Source of the DNA: Margaritifera margaritifera
Taxonomy: Eukaryota; Mollusca; Bivalvia; Unionida; Margaritiferidae
Direction: 5' to 3'
Assembly (NCBI GenBank): GCA_029931535.1
Contig: JAQPZY010001579.1
Span: 395,001 to 459,000, forward strand
Length of the DNA stretch: 64,000 nt
The notes below the pieces were generated by a model. It saw only the letters and a list, made by a program, of their open reading frames with translations. It did no database searches and was not told where the DNA came from. Below are positions 23,720 through 36,290 of this stretch, piece after piece. The translations under genes and the position numbers were made by a program. The stretch's first letter is position 1. The number at the start of each line of letters is the position of its first letter.

Positions 23720-25430
23720 AATGACAGGTTTGAGAATCCGTAGGCGTTGGGAAAATATTTGAGCAAACCAAGTTTTAAACGTTCGTCCAAGAAAGGTTTT
23801 TGTTTTAATTGGTTTAACTTTATGTATTGTAAAGGTAACAAGTCACAAATATTGCAACATAAATCTCACATATCATTTCGTCTTCTTTTCATGTGACTAG
23901 AGTCACTTCGCATTTTCACAGACAATAAAAATATTCTTTTTTTAAAAAAGTACAGACACTCAATGTACGATGCACAACGGCAATTTACTTCGGTTTTGCA
24001 GTATACAACATTTACCTCCTCACTTCGATTAAAAAGTACTCAAAAACATTTCGTCGAAAACTGTGAGCTTTTTTTGGTTTGGTTTCTGACACAGTGTAAC
24101 CATCCTTTTCTATAAACTAAGTACTGCAACAGTTCTCTGATCAAAAACAACCGCACAGAGCAAATACGAAAAGTGTATTTTAATGTCTCATAGATTATTT
24201 GTTTCCTAGACACTGTTTTATATCCAGCTACCCTTCAAGTTAAACCTAAGTCCAGTATTGATGCATTCGCTGCTACTCTGAACACCCGGCCTCAATAACG
24301 TTTTCTTGCCTTTCCAATGTATGTGTTTGTTAATTATGTTATCATTGGCGCTTTTGTTATATAGTTCGATTGCTTGTAATTTAAGTGGTTGTCCCCGGTT
24401 GCAAATACAAATATTAGAATGAGCAATGTACATATGTCAGCGTCACTAACTGGTACATTTACTGAAATGTCTACTCAGTGCAACGTCAGTTTTTCTATAT
24501 CCGTCCATTTTTTTATATCTTTCCAATGTAGAATCACCTGGCAAGTTAAAACAGTGTGCTGTAAACAGGTTCCGGATTCATGCACATAAGAAATTATTTA
24601 ATGACAAGCTTACAATCTTGTAAATAAATAAAGCACTAGTAATACTTTTGCGAAGCACTTGTGAAAAATTCTTTCAAAAAAGAAATTACCCGACCACTGG
24701 ATATGTATTCATTTGTGATCTTGAGTGAGAAGGCATAGACGAATTAAACAAAGTACGAAAATGCGTGCGCTTTCGAATGCATCGCTGATTAAAACGCTTA
24801 TTCCTTGAGTTCATAATTTCAAGAAAGTAATAGTTTTCATATTTTTACAACCTTTTGAATATAGGGTTGCAAGTTTGCAACATTACGGTCGAGACTGTGA
24901 GGACAACTTACAAAAAAGTACTTAAGAATAACTGTGTTGTAGATGCAAAAATGGTTGAGCGAAAAAAAAACTAACTCGATAAGCTCGTCAAAACGTTACT
25001 GTTTTTATTTTTTTAGTTTAAGTATTAAAAAGATAACAATTCACAAAACTGGCACCGAAATTTACATATTATTTTATTTTATTTTCATGTGACTCGATTC
25101 ACTCAAAATTTGTACGGACAAAAGGAAACATTATTTATGTGAATATTATTACTACTATACATTATCTGTAAGCATCTTTGCAAGCCAATTATCTGTTGAG
25201 GATCGTTTTAGTAATCTATATGCTATTTAAATGTTTTGTCGACAAAACAGACAAAATAGACTTATACAAGTCAATCATTAACGAGGTCTCTTTCTCTAAG
25301 GGAAATTCGGACTTAAAAATCCTTGAATCTGACAGTGTAAATATAAATGTGTGCTGCTGTTTGAAATTTTCTCGAAGTTAACATGCTTCCAGGCTGCATA
25401 TGAATATAATCAATGAGTGCTACAGTGCGA
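23720..25430. other. Central spacer of the large inverted repeat, no supported gene
   Basis: AT-rich single-copy-looking sequence between the two inverted arms. Frames of 66-71 codons show no domain. Confidence 0.5.
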
Positions 25431-25443
25431 CTTTGACTAATGA

Positions 25444-25480
25444 TTCTCTCTCTCTCTATCTCTCTCTCTCTCTCTCTCTC
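25444..25480. repeat. (TC)n microsatellite
   Basis: Nearly pure TC alternation at the inner edge of the right arm. The 158-codon minus frame at 25437-25913 starts in the unit repeat and runs into this tract. Confidence 0.95.
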
Positions 25481-25639
25481 GTATTACTTTGAGTACTTTA
25501 AAGAACACAGTCATTTTTCTTTTCTTCGCAAATTCTATATGTGATAAGTACCAACAGCCCAGTACTTTTGTAACAAAATAAGGAGCCCAAATGTTTTGCT
25601 TCGTGGGTAAATCTGTCAAGTAGCAGAACGATGTATGTT

Positions 25640-26900
25640 GTTTACTATTTTTAGAAACACAAACAGAAGATGTAGCCCTCTTAAAGAACACGAAAACCTT
25701 ATCTTGTTCTAACTTCCGACCTTGTTTGACAGTGTGGTAATGTCTCACTGTTTTTCTCTCCATTTGAGCTCTCAAAAAATCAGTAAAGTAGCAGAATATT
25801 ATATGTTGCATCAACCTAAAAGTACACAAAAACTTTATATTAAACTTTAATTCTTTCAATGTTTGACAGAGTAGAAATATCTCGCTGTTTTTTTCACCAT
25901 CAGCACTTTGCATTAGAGTTACCTATAAAGTTTGATGTGACAGTAAATTTACCCTTGGATTCTAAAAGTAAGCTAATGCCTATCATTATCTTTGTCTTTG
26001 TTGTTCTCTTCATTCTGTTCAATATCTAAAGAAGGCTAAAAATGCCCCACAGTGTATAATTCCCATAGGGGACCATACATGTTTAATATTAAAATTCCGG
26101 ACGAGGGCTATATCAACCGTTCATGTTAAATTTCCATAGGCTCACCATAGTGACATCTGTAAAGTCGAAATTCAATAAGCGCCTATAATCTGTAATGTTA
26201 AAATTCCATAGACCCTTCCATAATTTCTTTTATTTCGTGTATTCATTTATTCATCTTGCCTTTAAAGACTAATGTAGAAACACTAAACAAAAACAAATAA
26301 AAAACAGTGATTTTGTGTGCGATATTAACTGTTCATTCTAGTTTTTCACAGTACGGATACAATCATTTTATTCTTGACAAGTACAAACATCCTAGTATAT
26401 TTGTAGCAAGGTGAAGAAACAAAATATGTTGTTCTTTTGAAAAATCAGTTAAGATGCAAAACAATGCATGTTGTTTGCTGTTTTCAAAACTGAAGAGAAG
26501 ATGTAAAAGTCTTAAAAATCAAGAAAATCGTACGCCAAATTCTGGTCTTGTTTAACAGTGCAGCAAACATGTACCGTTTTACCTTTGATCCCTGGATAAA
26601 GCAGTTAAGTAGCAGAACAATACATGTTGTAACAACCTTAAAGTACACTAAGACTTTATCTTACGCCACATTCCAGTTTTATTTAACAGTGTTGCAAGGT
26701 ATCGCTGTAAATTTAACCACATTGCATATCGATAGGTATCAGATCAGTGAGCGTGAATCGTTTGCAACACACTTTCTACCAATGTTCTTCAAAGAGATAT
26801 AAGGTATCAGATCAGTTGAAGTTTTAAAGTAAGATAATGTCTCTCATTTGCTTTGTCTTTGTTCTTCTCTACATCCTGTTTAATGTCTATCGAAGACCAT
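25640..26900 (-). repeat. Right arm of the large imperfect inverted repeat
   Basis: The units of 20880-23260 occur here in reverse complement: AACCTTATCTT..., GACCTTGTTTGACAGTGT and TGTCTCACTGTTTTTCTC, near 25690, 25830, 26500 and 26650. The segment ..CTTTGTCTTTGTTCTTCTCTAC at 26850 mirrors 21830-21890. Frames at 26548-26802 are repeat read-through. Confidence 0.8.
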
Positions 26901-26929
26901 AGTGACTATTGATATTTAATTTATACAGA

Positions 26930-27290
26930 GGTGTTGGCCAGTAAGTGTGTGTATATGTTGGTAGAGGGCCTGATGGTGAGTAGATGTGGGTGTTGGTGAT
27001 TAGCGGATGGTGATGGCCAGTAAGAAGATGCGTTGGTCTGCTGAAATAAGTACTGGTCAGTAAGATGTAATGACGGTCTGTAGATATGGGATTTGCTGAG
27101 TAGAGGTAGAGGCTGGTCAGTTATACTGTGTATTGGTTAGTAAACACGGGTGCTGGCTTGTCAGTAAGTGTGGGTGCTGGTCAGCAACACTGTGTATTGG
27201 TTAGTTAGCGTGGGTTATGGTTAGTAGGTATAGATGTTGGTGAATAGGTGTGAGTATTAGTCCGTTGATGTGGGCGTTAGTAAGCCGTTA
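26930..27290. repeat. Degenerate minisatellite, reverse complement of 21360-21800
   Basis: Variants of TAGGTGTGGGTGTTGGTCAG in tandem. It is the mirror of the CTGACCAACACCCACACCTA array in the left arm. Confidence 0.85.
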
Positions 27291-27540
27291 TGTTGTGTGT
27301 TTTGCTATCAGAAGAAGATTGTCTTTTTATACTTTTTCCGTGTCACTGTACCAGTCCTGTTTAAACGTTACCTAACATTTTCATTATACAATATTTGTTT
27401 CACTGACTGTGTTACTGTTAAAAATTGTGTTTTATGTACTTGTTTTTCAAGGATAGTGTCGGACCTAGAAATATCACAATACCGATATGTAGTAGTCAGT
27501 CCAAGGATAATCTTTTACCAATTAATCTTCAAAGTAACAA

Positions 27541-30330
27541 CTGATAAAAAAAATTATAATTACAATAGCATCTGCAAATGGCCAAGGACTGGGAATGCCT
27601 AGTAAGAGAAAACATGTTTTGAATTTGTTAAGGAATACAAATGTTTTAGTGTGTGCTTACACGATTATCGCGTTACATCTAAGGAAGAGAAATATATTGA
27701 GGCACAATGGGGATATAAATGTTTTTTTAACTCACATTAGTTAAATCCAAGAGGAGTAAGTATATTGTTCAATAACAACTTTGACTTTAAATTACGTAGA
27801 GAAAGAAAATAGATAAGGCTAATTTACACTGAATAAACTTGAATATAGGAAAGAACAGATTAAAACTTATTTACGTATACGCCCCTAATTCAGATGATCC
27901 TAAATGTAATGACAGAGTATATGAAATAATCGAAGAGTTTTATAATCTAGTCAATAGTTTATGTGGTGACTTCAATTTAGTATTGGATCCGACTTTGGAT
28001 TTGAAAGGGTATGTAGATGCTAATAACCCAAAAGCTAGTCAACGACCAATAAACCCGTGGAGGATCATAACATGGTTGACTATTATCGAGTAGTTAATCT
28101 ACATCAGAATCAATACATTTAGCGCAGGAAAAATAAAAAAAAAACAAGCTAGATTAGATTTTTTCTTATTTCTGAATGTCTAACAAACTTAGTAAATGAC
28201 ATGAAAATTATATCAGGTTATATATCGGACCACTCGATTACTAACATTGAACTACAACCTTATAACCTTCAACACGGAAAATGATTCTGGAAATTTAGTT
28301 AAAGTCTTTTAAAGGATTAGGAGTATGCTACAAAAGTGAAAGATACAATTACAAAGTAAAAAAAGCCAATGTACTTTTTATGAATTAAATGATATAATTG
28401 TGACAGATATCCTGTATACAGTTTATAATAGTCTATGTTTAGAAGTCTTATTAATAGAAAAAAGGTGCACAACTATCTCATTTGCTGCATATAAGAAAAA
28501 TGAAAGGGAGACAATGGAAAAAAATCTAGTTAATGAAATTGTTAAGTCAGAAAAACTTTGTTATCGAGAAAACGAAAAAGCAAGAAATCAGCTCAAAAAT
28601 TTAAGAAAGGATAAACTACAAGTGTATGCGATTAGGAGAAGAGCCCAGAATATTGAATAGGTTGAAACAAAATCCAAATATTATTATTTTTTGTGTTTTA
28701 CCTTAGAGCATAAAAATAGTATAAAAAAGTGTTTAGCGGAATAGAAAGCTCAAAAGAACATATTTTATAGAGCAAAAGCAAATTCTTAATGAGATTATAA
28801 ATGTTTACAGTAACCTTTACTCCGATTCAAGGGATATTTTTTATGCTGATTTGGACCAATTACGAAGAAAGCTTAATGTTCAAAAAAATTTTAAAAAACA
28901 ATTTGATTCTTAGCAACTTTGGAAGGAGAAATACAACTATATGCACTACTTACTGTACTTAAAGATGATTACAAATGACAAATCTGACGGATTTACGTTT
29001 TTGTGTGTTTATTTTTTTTTTTGTGTTGGGTGGATGATATAAATTTTGTTATCTTGAGATCAATTACTGAAACGTAGGATGATACACAGTAACTTTCAAT
29101 CAGACAGAGCCTGTGTATTATTATTTGTTTACCGAAAGGAGATTGTTTTAAAAAAAACTGGCGTTCTATTACCCTTTTAAATGCAATCAACAAATTAGCA
29201 ATAGGATGCTCAGACACTAAAACTTTCTGAATACAATAATATCAGACTCGCAAATACAATTCATTCAAGGCATAAACATTGGTGATAGCATTAGATTAAT
29301 ATATGATTTAATGCACTGTTCAGAAAAGTATAATGTTCCTAGTCAATTACTTTTATTGAATTGGAGAAAGCATTTGATGAACGTTCTAGAAAAAGTTATA
29401 AAGTTTTTTAAGTTTGGTAATTCTATTAAAAAAATGGATTCAGATATTTATAACAAATAGATCTTCAGCAGTTATGCAAAATGGTTTCATATCAGATTTC
29501 GCTGCAGTAAGAAGGTGTTTAGACAAGGAAATCCTATCTTACCAGACCTCTTTATACTTTGTGCAGAAATATTGTAAATTGTGATAGGGGGTAAAATATA
29601 TATAACAAACATATTAGTTAATAATAAAGAACATACAGTGACACAGTTTGCAGATGATACTACACTTATCCTTGACAGTTCACAGAAATCTGTATATTCC
29701 GCTATCAATCTATTAGAATATTTGCTTCAATACCAGGTCTTAAAATAAATCATGATAAAACCAAAGTAATATGGATAGAAAGTAAACAATTTAATAAATA
29801 TGTATACCATCACGCTCGTTAGAAATTAATTTGGGGATAATCTCAATTTGGTCTTTTATGTATAGAGTTTTTGGTGAACCTAGATGAAATGATAGGTATT
29901 AATTATCAAAAATACATTCCCAATATACAATCAATACCTACTCAATGGTCAAAAAGAATATTAACTCATATTGAAAGAATAACAGTACTAAAAACGCTAG
30001 CTCTCTCCAAACTTAATATTTTGATGTTGACTGTACCCAACCCACCTGATAGTAGTTTGCAACATTTAAGTAAATCATTTTTTACAAATATTTAGGAAGG
30101 CACAAATGACAGACTAAAAAGGGATATAAGTGTACAAAGGTATATATAAAAGAACAGCTGAGTTACAAAACTGTTTCCCATCGTTTCAAATTAATCATGC
30201 ACTTCGTCAAGGCTAGAAACAATTTAGGAAAACAAAGGGCAGACAAGAAGCCTGAACTGTTTACATGTTTGAATAACTGGGATATTTACAAGAAAAGAAT
30301 AAATTAATGAAAAAGTCAGACTATGTATTT
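27541..30330 (+). mobile_element. L1/Tx1-type LINE relic (endonuclease and RT)
   Basis: Starts with IIITIASANGQGLGM and SKRKHVLNLLRN, the usual start of an APE endonuclease ORF2. KEEKYIEAQWGYKCFF and GVSILFNNNFDFKLR follow. The longest open piece (27839-28093) has LKLIYVYAPNSDDP and CGDFNLVLDP with NNPKA. LDFFLISECLTN and ISGYISDHSITNIEL lie at 28150-28250, and a linker reaches 28660 (KKNERETMEK, RENEKARNQLKNL). RT follows at 29250-29760, with a decayed RQGNPILPDLF, TQFADDTTLILD (catalytic Asp pair kept) and INHDKTKVIW. The downstream part near 29870-30130 has LTHIERITVLKTLALSKLN and SVQRY. About 2.8 kb is present, with many stops and frameshifts, so it is dead. Confidence 0.9.
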
Positions 30331-30334
30331 TCTG

Positions 30335-31500
30335 GTTAAGTCTTACACTATATAACAAACCTGTCAGCTTCTACGACGTATATTATTTTATATATGATCA
30401 ATAAAAGAATCTAAAAAAACAAAACAAGCTTAAAGATAAGACTGTGACCGATACAAAATCCGTATCGCCGAGAGAGATAAAGATACGGTCAAAGTCTATG
30501 AACTAATTCGTGGCATTTGTCGAAATAACGGGGAAACAGCTTTCATTTAGCTAAATACGCACAGAGTATCTCTCGATAGTTTCGGGAAACATTGCAAAAT
30601 GTAAGGTGACTTCAAGTAATTCAATTTTTGTTTCATTTCCTTTAAAACAGTGTACTTCTCGCATGATCTCTATACAGCTCATACCGCCAGAGTTTAGACT
30701 TCTTATCAGCAAGTTAGGACAAATCCCAATCACCAGCTTGATTGCCACTTTGCACAATATATACACCGTATATACCGAATTACATCCTTCCTCCCCCAAC
30801 TCCCCCCATGAGCAACCGACCCAAGAAAACAGACTGTTATCAAGGTGTAATTCTCTTTTTCTTAGCGAACAAAAGACCGCCAGCAAGACAGTGATTACGC
30901 AATCTGTATGTGCGATTACCGAATATGCCTACCCAAAAGTATAACAGGAACTCCTATAGAGTCATTAAATGATTCACATAAATATGCTAATTGATATGTA
31001 ATAAGAATGGCTTTCCTACTGAGGCCTGTATAGAGATTTGAATTTTTAACAATTTTAATTTCATGTAATATGTCAATGGTATCATCCATTTGAAATACAA
31101 AAGGTGCAGTTTGCTTGATATATTGAAAATGTGAATAATTGGATCACAATTTTATTTCTCTTTTAAAGATAAAAGTTTTAAAATTTGTCATTTTCCGTTC
31201 ACTTCAAATGCTATTTCTGAAACACATCATCACTACATAACTGTAACTATCAGTGAGAATTAATACAATTTTAATTCAAAACCCAGATCCGGGCTGTACA
31301 AATTCTATTCTCAACCACTTGTCTATAATGTTGTCCAAAGGTAGCATGCGTAATTGTTTGGATATCACTGTATTGTATTCTACATTAATACTATTTGATT
31401 ATGTGCTGCAAAACAATGTCTCGATATCTTTGATATGTGATGTGTTGTCGTATATACATTCAGTTTCTGTTTTAGATTGACTAGAATGTTTATTTTACTG
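30335..31500. other. No supported gene
   Basis: Overlapping frames on both strands at 30551-30944 (111 and 112 codons) shadow each other and have no recognised domain or splice context. The 75-codon frame at 31253 is likewise unsupported. Confidence 0.45.
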
Positions 31501-31620
31501 TTGTAGTTGCCTACTGGTCAAAGTAACAAATAATTGTTACTGTTCAAATATTAAAGTATAAAATATAGCTTCTTATATTTAATGCAAGCCCCCCATCACC
31601 TTCACCACACACACACGCGA

Positions 31621-31682
<62 letters not shown>

Positions 31683-32240
31683 GTGTGTGTGTGTGATTTT
31701 GACATCTGATACGATTTCTTAGATCTGTATGCCAAAGGAGAAAATGGCGGCTACCATTTGACCGCCTCATTGATACACAAATACATTTTCGTATCGGCAT
31801 ACCGATCTGAACCGTTTTGTCCTTTTCAAGCACATTCTTGATCGTATCAGATATTTAAAAATGAAATGTGATATGTTAGATTTGACCCTGCTGAACGTAA
31901 ACTTTTTCCTTATGGGCCACTTGTTTTTTTGTGGGGTTTTTTGCAATATATATTTTCTGGATATTTCCAGATGGTGACTATGAATACCTTAAACTTGCAA
32001 ATTAACGCTTATATATTCCTCAGTATACGGGAAATACATATCTAGCCGTAAAAAACTATCAGTTTCATTTTAATTTTCGTTCCAGTATCTGTTTAAATTG
32101 ATTGTGGAAGACGGAAGGCTACGACACCAACCCAAACTCTACATACTTTTGGTATACAGCATATCATGATTAAACAACAGTTCACATCCCTTCCTGATTT
32201 GTAACTCTTAAGAAAATCCAAAATATTGAGTTTCTCGAGA
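31500..32240 (+). repeat. Segmental duplicate, partner of 45250-46050
   Basis: Collinear with 45250-46050. Shared landmarks are TATAAAATATAG..TCTTA.ATTTA.TGCAAG, TCGGCATACCGAT, GATATTTAAAAA.GAAATGTG, AGA.T..ACCCTGCTGAACG and ATCATGATTAA.CAACAGTT. The copies differ by a large (TA)n tract, present only here. No coding content is seen. Confidence 0.8.
31607..31695. repeat. (CA)n(TA)n(GT)n microsatellite
   Basis: TA alternation flanked by short CA and GT runs inside the duplicated segment. The overlapping minus frames are artefacts. Confidence 0.97.
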
Positions 32241-32249
32241 AATAAACCA

Positions 32250-33680
32250 ACGGATTACGGATTTGGTCTACTTTATTTTATTCTAATAGAAATAAATAAA
32301 GCCACTCTTTACAAGCAAACGACTGTCTTTCGCTGATGTATCGAAAGTCAAATTTCACCGCGCCATATTGGCACATATTAAGAACTGACTGCGCGCTAGT
32401 AATAACACGCTTAAGAGCAAAAATGATCAACCGGAAGAGGACGGCATCGATATAAAGGCAATGCGGAAATCTTGCGAATGAAATTGGGGAATTTTCATTT
32501 ATGAAAAAATGCATTTGTCCGGGACTAAAACTCTTGCCGTCAGGCAATTGTCCTACAGAACAATGGACTAGCCCCGGGCGTCGGGCTATCCAATTTGTAG
32601 GGCAAATTTTAAGACTATATCTTTTTTATTTATCTTTATGTGTATTCTACAAGTATTATATTCCTAAAAATAGTATTAAGGCAAGTATAGTGTCGAACAT
32701 AATAAAGTATTAAGTAAAGTATATTGTGGAATATAATATATGGGTCACTTGGCAGCTGGGATCTTGTTATTGTTGATGTTGGTAAAGGATTATTTTAAAT
32801 TTTTGAAACAGGTAATATTTTTTAATAGTAGACCAGAGATACTTGTACAAGGCGTCTTACAGATGAATTTGTGTTCCTTTATTTTGAAATAATTATTTTG
32901 GAATAAGCTTTCTGTTGTATATTATGTTGACTCTTTTTATTCGAATAAGATTCGTATGTATAAAAGTTATTGTTCACGGCAATAGCATTTGTCATTAAAG
33001 CATCAAGATATTTCCTGTATAATGGTGAAAAGGATCTTCAAAACAAATCCAGAAATCCAAAATGCCCTGAAAAAATGAATCGATTCGATACGCCTTATCA
33101 TGAGATTGATAATGGTACGTATATCCCGTGATTGAATTGCAAATTATGGAGGACAAATGGGTTGTCATTTTGGGACACTTCATTTTGAGCACTAATTCTT
33201 TAACAGTTAATGCAATTGGAATGGCATAGATTAGTTCACTTTAAAAGAAATATTGTGCGTGTAGTTTGATTCTATAAAAGTAGGCATTCCCATATTCTCT
33301 CTTACTATTGTAACCTATATATGTTAACCATCTCTCTCGCTGCTGCATATATATGGGGAAATTTAAAAGACATATTTTTTATTACAAAATGCAAAGTTTC
33401 AATTAATATGGCGGATAACGCAATGTAAATGTTTCTGTTCTTGACTGCATCAAAGTCATGAATATGCCAGATTTATTGAATGCCCTGTTTGCTTTGACGG
33501 CGGGAATAATAACAAATATAGAATAATTTAATTTAAGTATGCATTAAAAGTGTATTTATATAAACTCATACTGAGAAGATTGTATTATAATGATATGGCT
33601 AATCACTGAAGGAATTTCAATGAAGCATACACAATTGAAATTAATGACTTTGCGCACTTTCAGACTCATATATATCTTTT
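32250..33680. other. No supported gene; searched for upstream SAMHD1 exons
   Basis: No HD-motif exon or other catalytic-core exon of SAMHD1 type could be read here. The stretch near 33015-33112 ends in a GTACGT donor-like site but its translation does not fit the family. Confidence 0.45.
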
Positions 33681-33683
33681 TAG

Positions 33684-33740
33684 GGTAGAAAGATCTCAGA
33701 TATGAACGAGGATGAGAAGAAGAAGGCATACATTTACCAG
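33684..33740 (+). CDS. SAMHD1: SAMHD1-like exon (C-terminal part of the HD-domain module)
   Basis: A 57-base phase 0-0 exon preceded by an acceptor (ATCTTTTTAG) and followed by GTTTCG, a weak donor. It encodes 19 residues: GRKISDMNEDEKKKAYIYQ. This fits the SAMHD1 segment that ends just before the conserved IVxNK...DVDKWDYF block, and the next exon starts exactly there. SAMHD1 hydrolyses dNTPs to nucleosides and triphosphate and limits dNTP pools. The exon alone is too short to be convincing; support comes from order, phase and the two exons downstream. Confidence 0.6.
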
Positions 33741-34328
33741 GTTTCGTATCATACCTTAGAGTATATTTGGGAAAAGAGACGCTTAGAAAATAAGTACAAT
33801 ATACCTATGCCCATTACTTCTATACATGAAACATTCTGTCATACCTGAAGAAATATGCATGATAAACAAATCAAATGAACTAAAATATTAAAGAGATGAA
33901 ATGATATGATTTTTGCACAGAGCTAGCCTCGTTCCTGCACCCAGCCATTTGCATAATAGCAGAAGTTGAGATAATTTATATTTCAAAATATGTCAGTCTA
34001 AATGTATTTAAAAGACAACATAGACAAGCTCCTTAGATATTTCGTATATTCAAAGAAAGAGAAAAGTTCTTTGTATTGATATATTGAGTACGTGATCTTA
34101 TACTTTTCCACAAAATATGATTCTTGTGAATAAAACTATAGCAGTAAAATTAACTTATACTGGTATAGAATAGAAGGATAGTATTTTCCGTTATAGTCAA
34201 TATGCTTTTGCAGTGTGTTTACATTATGTAAGTGATTGTTATAAAAAAAAGTTGTTCTCTTTACCATCTGAATCAAGTTTCCTGAACAAGAACGTCAAAG
34301 GGGCATGTTATTTCGCATTCGAATTCAG

Positions 34329-34500
34329 ATAGTATCAAACGAAGAAAATTACATTGACGTCGACAAGTGGGATTATTTTTGCCATCTATTGTGATATAAA
34401 TGAGCGGTTCCTGAGCAAGAGGGCCATTATAAGGGCAAGAGTGGTAATGACCCCGATGTCGGGAGAACCACGAGTCCATCATATTAAATACCCAGAGAAG
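34329..34500 (+). CDS. SAMHD1: SAMHD1-like exon with one extra base at a T run
   Basis: After the acceptor GAATTCAG it reads IVSNEENYIDVDKWDYF, which matches the strongly conserved IVSNK...IDVDKWDYF segment of SAMHD1. The frame then stops five codons on. Shifting by one base at the five-T run near 34376 reopens it: AIYCDINERFL, then RARVV and HHIKYPEK, ending at a GTATTC donor in phase 0. The exon is 172 bases, one more than a whole number of codons. The part after the shift diverges from the usual RDC..LG motif. Possible explanations are a diverged paralogue, a pseudogene or a homopolymer sequencing error. Confidence 0.65.
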
Positions 34501-35317
34501 GTATTCCCGAATGGACAATACTTTTAACGTTTTTGCAATATGATAAACGGTATACGATGAATGATTGCACATACACTACCGTACGGTACGCAAATGGGAA
34601 GAAGGTAAAATAGTATGACAATCAAATCGTTAGGTATGTTAGGCAATGTTAGGTATGTTATCAGTAGAGGTAGATAAACGCTCGGAAATATACAGCACCA
34701 GTACCTAACGGTGTTCATATGAAATCAAGTCCGCTAAACGGTTAAACATGGTAGCGCATTTGAATTATACCACTGGAAAACGAAACGATACCAGAAAGGA
34801 ATACAAATGTTACGTTACGCAAACAATACCTCAAATCTGTTCCAAATTTTACAAGTACTACACACAAATCTTCAGATCGATTACATTTTGATCGATCAAT
34901 AAGTCAATCGATTGATATATTGATTATTCGACCCAAGAAAAAGTATTAATTCAATCTGTCTGTCATAAAGTTAGTCCCTGAATAATGTTTCTGAGCCATA
35001 TAAGTGTCTCGTTTGTTAGTAGTCATTTTAAACATTTTAATATTTACCTGTCTCTTACTTTTAATGTGTATTACTGAAAATAACATTGTTTGGTCGAAAT
35101 CAAGACTAAAACCTGTCAGTTATATTAAGCTTTTAGACTAGACTAAAAAGATCAACTATTTACGTAGGACATGCACGTTTCAATTGTAGTTCCAATAACA
35201 TGCATGGGTTAAACTTTGAACTGAATTTGGGCGAATTATGCCCCTATATATTTCTGACAATAGATAAAACATTATTTTGTTTCATAAAATATTTATTTTC
35301 TCTCTTGCAACTTTCAG

Positions 35318-35409
35318 GATGCCTTGATGTTCTACACCATGTTCCAAACAAGATACAGCCTACACCGTTACATCTATCAGCACCGAGTGATTGTTGGTGT
35401 GAACCTCAT
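35318..35409 (+). CDS. SAMHD1: SAMHD1-like exon carrying the TR..LHR..YQH motif
   Basis: A strong exon: the acceptor tract TTCTCTCTTGCAACTTTCAG lies before it and the consensus donor GTAAGT follows. It is 92 bases, phase 0 in and phase 2 out. It encodes LMFYTMFQTRYSLHR followed by YIYQHRVIVGVNLM. Human SAMHD1 has the equivalent DMFHTRN.LHR.AYQHK segment. Arg366, His370, Tyr374 and His376 of the human nucleotide-binding region (numbering from memory) have counterparts here, while the following Lys is Arg. The exon joins in phase to the one ending at 34500. The next exon (the DAFLKAD-like segment) was not found in the window, so the gene is partial as seen. Confidence 0.78.
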
Positions 35410-36290
35410 GTAAGTAATCTTTACTCCTATGTGTGATTGATTAGGATTGGGCGTACTATTGCCTGTTTTTTGTAACAAGTGACCTGTAAAAATGCCAACA
35501 ACTGAGGCTTTAAGCTGCGAGGACTGCCTAGATAAATAATAACTAGATACTTCCAAATATGTATAGGTATGAGTTGTACAATGTAGGTGACTTTACCGAT
35601 CGAGGTAGACTTCACTTTGAGCTGCTTACAACACATCTGCCTAATGTAAGTTTTATTTATCGAAAACCTATTGTAAATACATGTATGGTACAGGTATTTA
35701 TGGGCCTTAAAATATTTTTTACAAGAATATACTACGGAGAACGAAACTGAGATTTTAAACTGTGTAGATATTTTTAATAAATGCAAGTTATTTATCTAAG
35801 TAGACGGAGAGTGCATACAGTCCTCATATAGTCTAGAAATAATGATGGGTCAATCGCTCTAAGCATCATACTTGTTTGAACCTAGGTTTTCGCGTGAAAT
35901 AGTTTGCATACATACCCGAGTACCGCCTTACTGCCTAACAAGAAGTAGCTCAGAAACAAAACACGATACATTTATAAATAGCAAAAACAAATAAAAAAAA
36001 TTAAAAGGAATTAAAGTTTTTATGTAAATGGTTAATGAAGCATCCCAGGTCAGCCAGAAAGGTACTGGGCAGGCGCTGGTCTTGTGCAAAGTACATGCAA
36101 TGGGAATCTTGCAGCACAAAAAACAATGACCAAATGAGCCACCACGTGTACATATGAAGCAACCAAGGTCAGCTAGAAATCTTCTGGAAAAGTGTTGGTC
36201 CCATGTATAACTCTTATAAAGAGCAGCCAGAAACGAGGAACACAAAAAGTCCGAAGTGAGTACAAATTACTTTTGTGTATGTGACAAGAT
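35410..36290. other. No supported gene; possible weak exon at 35552-35642
   Basis: 35552-35642 lies between a TATAG acceptor-like site and a good GTAAGT donor and reads YELYNVGDFTDRGRLHFELL, but it does not match SAMHD1 or any family I know. Positions 36036-36240 contain a two-copy imperfect direct repeat (ATGAAGCATCCCAGGTCAGC and ATGAAGCAACCAAGGTCAGC). Confidence 0.4.

Noticed and set aside
25437..25913. 158-codon minus-strand frame, the longest in the window
   Set aside because: It is composed of the inverted-repeat units and ends in the (TC)n tract. The same units elsewhere are not open.
30551..30944. 111- and 112-codon frames on opposite strands
   Set aside because: Mutual shadows with no recognised motif, paralogue or splice sites.
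33001..33112. Possible upstream SAMHD1 exon ending in GTACGT
   Set aside because: No frame matches the HD-core sequence, and the best frame lacks an acceptor.
35552..35642. Possible next exon of the SAMHD1-like gene with a GTAAGT donor
   Set aside because: Its translation does not match the expected downstream SAMHD1 segment, and its acceptor is poor.
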